From: Pirellula sp. SH-Sr6A
Lineage (GTDB): Bacteria > Planctomycetota > Planctomycetia > Pirellulales > Pirellulaceae
Reading direction: 5' to 3'
Assembly: GCF_001610875.1 (NCBI RefSeq)
Contig: NZ_CP011272.1
Coordinates: 5,995,988-6,059,987, forward strand
DNA: 64,000 nucleotides
Position 1 is the first letter of the stretch. Each line of letters begins with the position of its first letter. Positions 61,350-64,000 of the stretch are shown here, piece by piece. The translations under genes were made by a program, and so were the position numbers. The notes beneath the pieces were generated by a model, which ran no database searches, was not told where the DNA came from, and saw nothing but the letters and a program-made list of their open reading frames with translations.

Positions 61350-61439
61350 GGAAGGGCAAACCGATAGGCGACGGGACCCGGTTGGAAGCCGGCCGAGCTT
61401 GCATGACAGGCCTTGAGGGTTCGACTCCCTCTCCTTCCG
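61350..61439 (+). tRNA. tRNA-Ser (GGA)
   Basis: Acceptor GGAAGGG/TCCTTCC, discriminator G; loop TTGGAAG on stem CCGG/CCGG; long variable arm. Confidence 0.84.
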
Positions 61440-61461
61440 CTGCGATAGAAAACACATGGAG

Positions 61462-61590
61462 ACAACGATCGACTGCCGAGTTGGAGTACAGCATTATAAG
61501 CCGGAAGTCGTGGGTTCGAGTCCCACCGGCGCGACTTTGATTTAGATCATTGCGCCGTAGTTCAGTGGTAGAGCGCCGTAAATCCTCTGA
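61462..61590 (+). other. Reversed-order tRNA pieces 1 (3' half before 5' half)
   Basis: A 3' half ends at 61534: loop-like ATTATAA, stem GCCGG, variable AAGTC, T-arm GTGGG TTCGAGT CCCAC, acceptor strand CGGCGCG, A. Sixteen bases later a 5' half starts at 61551: TGCGCCG, TA, D-arm GTTC...GAGC. The two acceptor strands pair over seven positions (one G-T). No partner strand is found in normal order. Either a permuted tRNA gene or remnants of a tandem duplicate. A D-arm-like segment (ACTGCCGAGTTGGAGT) precedes the 3' half. Confidence 0.5.
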
Positions 61591-61617
61591 CACATAACTT
61601 CGTTGATCGTTTTGAAA

Positions 61618-61730
61618 CAACGCTTGACTGCCGATTTGGAGTACATGGCTTAGCAGGTTCGATTCCCGCCCGGTCCACTCGTTGATTCAACAATGGGCCG
61701 GAACCTTGATGGTCGCGTAGCGTCCGTCGG
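61618..61730 (+). other. Reversed-order tRNA pieces 2
   Basis: A 3' half (T-arm GCAGG TTCGATT CCCGC, acceptor CCGGTCC, A) ends at 61678. A 5' acceptor strand GGGCCGG starts at 61694 and pairs with it over seven positions (one G-T at 3-70). The D-arm of the 5' piece is poor. The 3' half is again preceded by ACTGCCGATTTGGAGT, a near repeat of the segment before piece 1. Confidence 0.42.
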
Positions 61731-61858
61731 GGGAATATCTCTGGTCACAATTTCGTCAAGTGTTTTTTCAATTTTACTGAACCAAAGAACGCTGGAGCTG
61801 TTCTTGTAACTGACGTTTCGCAAACCCTTTTTTATCGGACACCGTCCATGGACTAAGC

Positions 61859-62500
61859 ATGAACACTATCGCAGCAACCCTCGACAACTACATAACGCCT
61901 ATCGGACTGAGCCCAACGCTTCAGCGTCCAACGTTGGTGCTGAACCGTAACTGGCAGCCGATCAACGTAGCGACGGTTGCGCGTGCTCTGGTCATGCTTT
62001 GGAACGATTCGGCCAAGATCGTCGACACGATCGATTACCAGCTGTATGACTGGAGCGATTGGAGCCGATTGGTACCGGATCGGGATGAGCCGTTCATCCA
62101 GTCGGTACGCCAGCGTATCCGTATCCCAGAGGTCATTGCATTGACCAAGTTCGATGCAATGCCAACGCAGACGGTTACCTTCAGCCGCCGAAACGTATTC
62201 AAGCGTGACAAGATGACCTGCCAATACTGTGGAAAGCAGCCTGGCAGCGAAGAGCTCACGATTGACCACGTTGTCCCGCGTGCCCAAGGTGGACAGTCGA
62301 CTTGGACGAACTGCGTATTAGCCTGCATCGACTGCAATTCGCGAAAAGCAGATCGTACTCCGGCTCAGGCGCACATGAAACTCCGCAAGGAACCAGTGCG
62401 TCCAGCTTGGAAGCCGATCTACGCCGATCGAATGAATCGCGTGAAGAGCTGGTCCAAGTTCATTAGCGAAGCCTATTGGATAGTAGAGCTCGAAGATTAA
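61859..62500 (+). CDS. HNH endonuclease within the tRNA array
   Basis: A protein of 213 residues. The HNH core is CQYCGKQPGSEELTIDHVVP (about 121-140) followed by TNCVLACIDCNSRKADRTP, so both CxxC pairs, the DH and the Asn are present. The N-terminal half starts with LVLNRNWQPINVATVARAL, a typical feature of a widespread bacterial HNH family (VLN...WQP). It sits between the main tRNA block and a tRNA-Trp. Likely binds structured DNA or RNA; whether it acts on tRNA genes is unknown. Confidence 0.85.
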   Translation: MNTIAATLDNYITPIGLSPTLQRPTLVLNRNWQPINVATVARALVMLWNDSAKIVDTIDYQLYDWSDWSRLVPDRDEPFIQSVRQRIRIPEVIALTKFDAMPTQTVTFSRRNVFKRDKMTCQYCGKQPGSEELTIDHVVPRAQGGQSTWTNCVLACIDCNSRKADRTPAQAHMKLRKEPVRPAWKPIYADRMNRVKSWSKFISEAYWIVELED

Positions 62501-62538
62501 TCAACGCAGAAGCTCAGCACGCTGGGCTTCTGTCATAC

Positions 62539-62608
62539 AGGAATGTTCGCCTGGGAGCGGACTCGGTCTCCAAAGCCGATGGACAGTGTTCGAATCACTG
62601 CGTTCCTG
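62539..62608 (+). tRNA. tRNA-Trp (CCA)
   Basis: Acceptor AGGAATG/CGTTCCT, discriminator G; loop CTCCAAA on stem TCGGT/GCCGA. Provides the only tryptophan tRNA of the array, downstream of the HNH gene. Confidence 0.82.
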
Positions 62609-62713
62609 CTTATAAGCAAGCGTTTGGTCGATGTGGTTCCGACGGCGCGGTGGCCTCTGCTGATAGGCAGTTAGATCATCGTGTTCCGGGAACGGGCTCT
62701 AGAAACGACATCG

Positions 62714-62786
62714 ATTGAAGTAGCTCAGTGGGTAGAGCATCAGTCTAGAAAACTGACGGTCACGGGTTCGACTCCCGTCTGACGCA
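62714..62786 (+). tRNA. tRNA-like gene, anticodon AGA by position
   Basis: Good D-arm (GCTCAGTGGGTAGAGC), anticodon stem TCAGT/ACTGA with loop CTAGAAA, variable CGGTC and T-arm ACGGG TTCGACT CCCGT, ending CTGACGC, A. The presumed 5' acceptor strand (ATTGAAG) hardly pairs. AGA would be serine, but there is no long arm, so identity is doubtful and it may be a degenerate tRNA. Confidence 0.45.
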
Positions 62787-63200
62787 ACAAGTTGGCTGCA
62801 AACCAACCCGAGCGCGAAAGCGTTCACCAAGTAGCTGGCGGGCAACAGTTGTTTTAATTGATCCGCCTGGTTGAACAGAGAAACCCGATAGGAACACCGA
62901 CACTCTAACGAGTGAACTAACTCCGAATCGGACGACTCTGTTCCAAACAGGCAACAGACTAGCAAGCTTTGCAGATGAACTGCAAGCTGTTGATAAGTGC
63001 GATTCAATCGAGAGTATGTGAAATGGATGCGAAAGCAACCGTTGCCTCAAAGCCTCGAAAGCAATCCCATAGCTCAGCAGACAGAGTTCTTCTCCGCGTT
63101 GTCAAACTGCGATCAGTGAACAATCTGTTGCCTTAAGGCGTCTCTAGAATCCATCTGAAATCAAAGTAAGTCACTCGCATCGTGAAAGGTGGCGATCCCA
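62787..63200. other. tRNA-like remnants before slipin gene
   Basis: About 410 bases without a protein gene. It contains an isolated anticodon-arm look-alike (GTTGG CTGCAAA CCAAC, 62792-62808) and a D-arm-like TAGCTCAGCAGACAGAG near 63072, so it probably holds decayed tRNA genes and the slipin leader. No promoter motif was recognised with confidence. Confidence 0.4.
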
Positions 63201-64000
63201 ATGTTAGTTAAGAAGATTATGGTCCGCAGCTACGAGGTCGGCCTTAAGTTCAGCGATGGCGAGTTCAAGGGAATACTCCATACTGGAAAGCACTGGATCG
63301 TCGACCCATGGAACAAGATCCGAGTTCGCGTAGTCTCCGCTCGCGAACCTTGGTTGGTCGATGATCAACTAGATATGATCGTGAAGTCGGGAGCGATTCA
63401 GGGGCGGGCAGAAGTTATCGATTTGAAAGATTACCAGCGGGCACTCGTATGGATCGACGGTCGGTTCGCTCGTGTACTTGGTCCAGGGCTACATGCCTAC
63501 TGGCTTGGAACTCGCGATGTTCGAGTTGAAGTGATCGACGCGCGAAAAGCCAAGTTCGAGCATGACGATCTCAAGTCCATCGTACGAGCTAACGAAGCAA
63601 CTCGTTGGCTGGACGTCTGCAAAGTCGAACGCGATTGCGTTGGCGTCCTGTTCGTTGATGGTCGATATGTCGATCATCTCGATCCGGGTTTGCACGCTTT
63701 CTGGAAGGAAGCTGCAGATGCCCGCGTGGTCGAGTTAGATATGCGAGAAGCACAAATCGACGTTAGCGGTCAGGAGATCATGACGCTCGACAAGGTAACT
63801 TTACGTATGAACGCGCTGGTGACCTATGTGATCAAGGATGCGCGTCGAGCTGTTTCGGCAGCCAGTGATGTGCGTCAGTCGCTTTACCGTGAAGTACAGT
63901 TGGCTTTGCGAGCAGTGATCGGTGGTCGAGAGCTCGATAGTTTTCTGACCGGTAAGGACGATGTCGCTCAGGAACTTGAACAGCAAGTCCGTGAGCAGGC
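63201..64000 (+). CDS. Slipin / SPFH (band 7) protein, runs off right edge
   Basis: From ATG 63201 the frame stays open to the window end (about 266 residues seen). It begins MLVKKIMVRSYEVGLKFSDG and has two SPFH-like halves: GLHAYWLGTRDVRVEVIDAR and GLHAFWKEAADARVVELDMR, then LRMNALVTYVIKDARRAVSA, typical of slipins. The first half duplicates the PGLHAxW pattern. Slipins of this kind often neighbour RtcB/RtcA-type RNA-repair genes and tRNA or tRNA-like genes. No hydrophobic N-terminus is present, so membrane association would be peripheral. Confidence 0.82.
   Translation, partial: MLVKKIMVRSYEVGLKFSDGEFKGILHTGKHWIVDPWNKIRVRVVSAREPWLVDDQLDMIVKSGAIQGRAEVIDLKDYQRALVWIDGRFARVLGPGLHAYWLGTRDVRVEVIDARKAKFEHDDLKSIVRANEATRWLDVCKVERDCVGVLFVDGRYVDHLDPGLHAFWKEAADARVVELDMREAQIDVSGQEIMTLDKVTLRMNALVTYVIKDARRAVSAASDVRQSLYREVQLALRAVIGGRELDSFLTGKDDVAQELEQQVREQ

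Noticed and set aside
58228-61620. Several open frames on both strands over the tRNA array, up to 220 residues (58614-59276 minus)
   Set aside because: They run across many tRNA genes and their translations are repeats of T-arm-derived residues. The tRNA genes explain the sequence.

Overview
The window looks like accessory DNA of a planctomycete (Pirellulales-like), with GC near 50%. This is an inference. It rests on the tubulin-like/VWA gene set, the DUF2924-serine recombinase-HTH module, the four-helix-bundle (S23) gene flanked by GAGGCYTGAG-type repeats, the IS1380-type transposase, the short hypothetical gene paired with an HNH gene, and phage-type portal remnants. No rRNA or housekeeping protein operon is present. 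Many genes are broken at identifiable joints, which is typical of a mobile or defence island.

Layout. 0-3.2 kb: a 5'-truncated small gene with an HNH nuclease, then a phage-like remnant (small pre-portal gene, truncated portal fused to a proline-rich tail) and a radical SAM gene. 3.2-4.4 kb: a PLD-family nuclease and a double zinc-ribbon protein. 4.8-7.9 kb: a fused E2-like/E1-like/JAB protein and a 5'-truncated metallo-beta-lactamase (MBL) gene. 7.95-22.2 kb: a decaying defence-type operon of SNF2-like helicase with DUF3883, MBL, membrane protein, DUF1156 methyltransferase and DUF499 ATPase. It carries two deletion joints, one in-frame stop, an IS1182-like insertion (4-bp target duplication) and an IS1380-like insertion. 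22.3-29.5 kb, minus strand: MCE-like, VWA/PKD and tubulin-like proteins, followed after a terminator by a small coiled-coil protein. 30.0-45.2 kb, plus strand: one compact operon with a branched-chain-amino-acid-type ABC importer, a divergent porphobilinogen-synthase-like enzyme, a methyltransferase/histidine-kinase-ATPase fusion, receiver-like and AAA+ (NtrC-like) proteins, and membrane proteins. I could not match it to a named system.

45.4-47.4 and 56.0-58.0 kb: two group IIC introns with no difference seen, each directly behind an intrinsic terminator. 47.7-50.9 kb: an integration module (DUF2924, tandem serine recombinase genes, HTH). 51-55.6 kb: a sulfotransferase fragment, an S23 element, three glycosyltransferase-like genes, a second radical SAM gene and a second proline-rich protein. 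The last two are paralogous to the pair at 2.2-3.2 kb.

58.0-62.8 kb: a dense tRNA array. I read 38 tRNAs from 58.0 to 61.4 kb, two reversed-order (3' half then 5' half) tRNA pieces, an HNH gene, a tRNA-Trp and a further tRNA-like gene. Almost every anticodon occurs once and all 20 amino acids are represented. A slipin/SPFH gene runs off the right edge. Four of the five tRNA-Leu genes lack the long variable arm. The most interesting loci are this array, the 30-45 kb operon and the duplicated radical SAM/proline-rich module.
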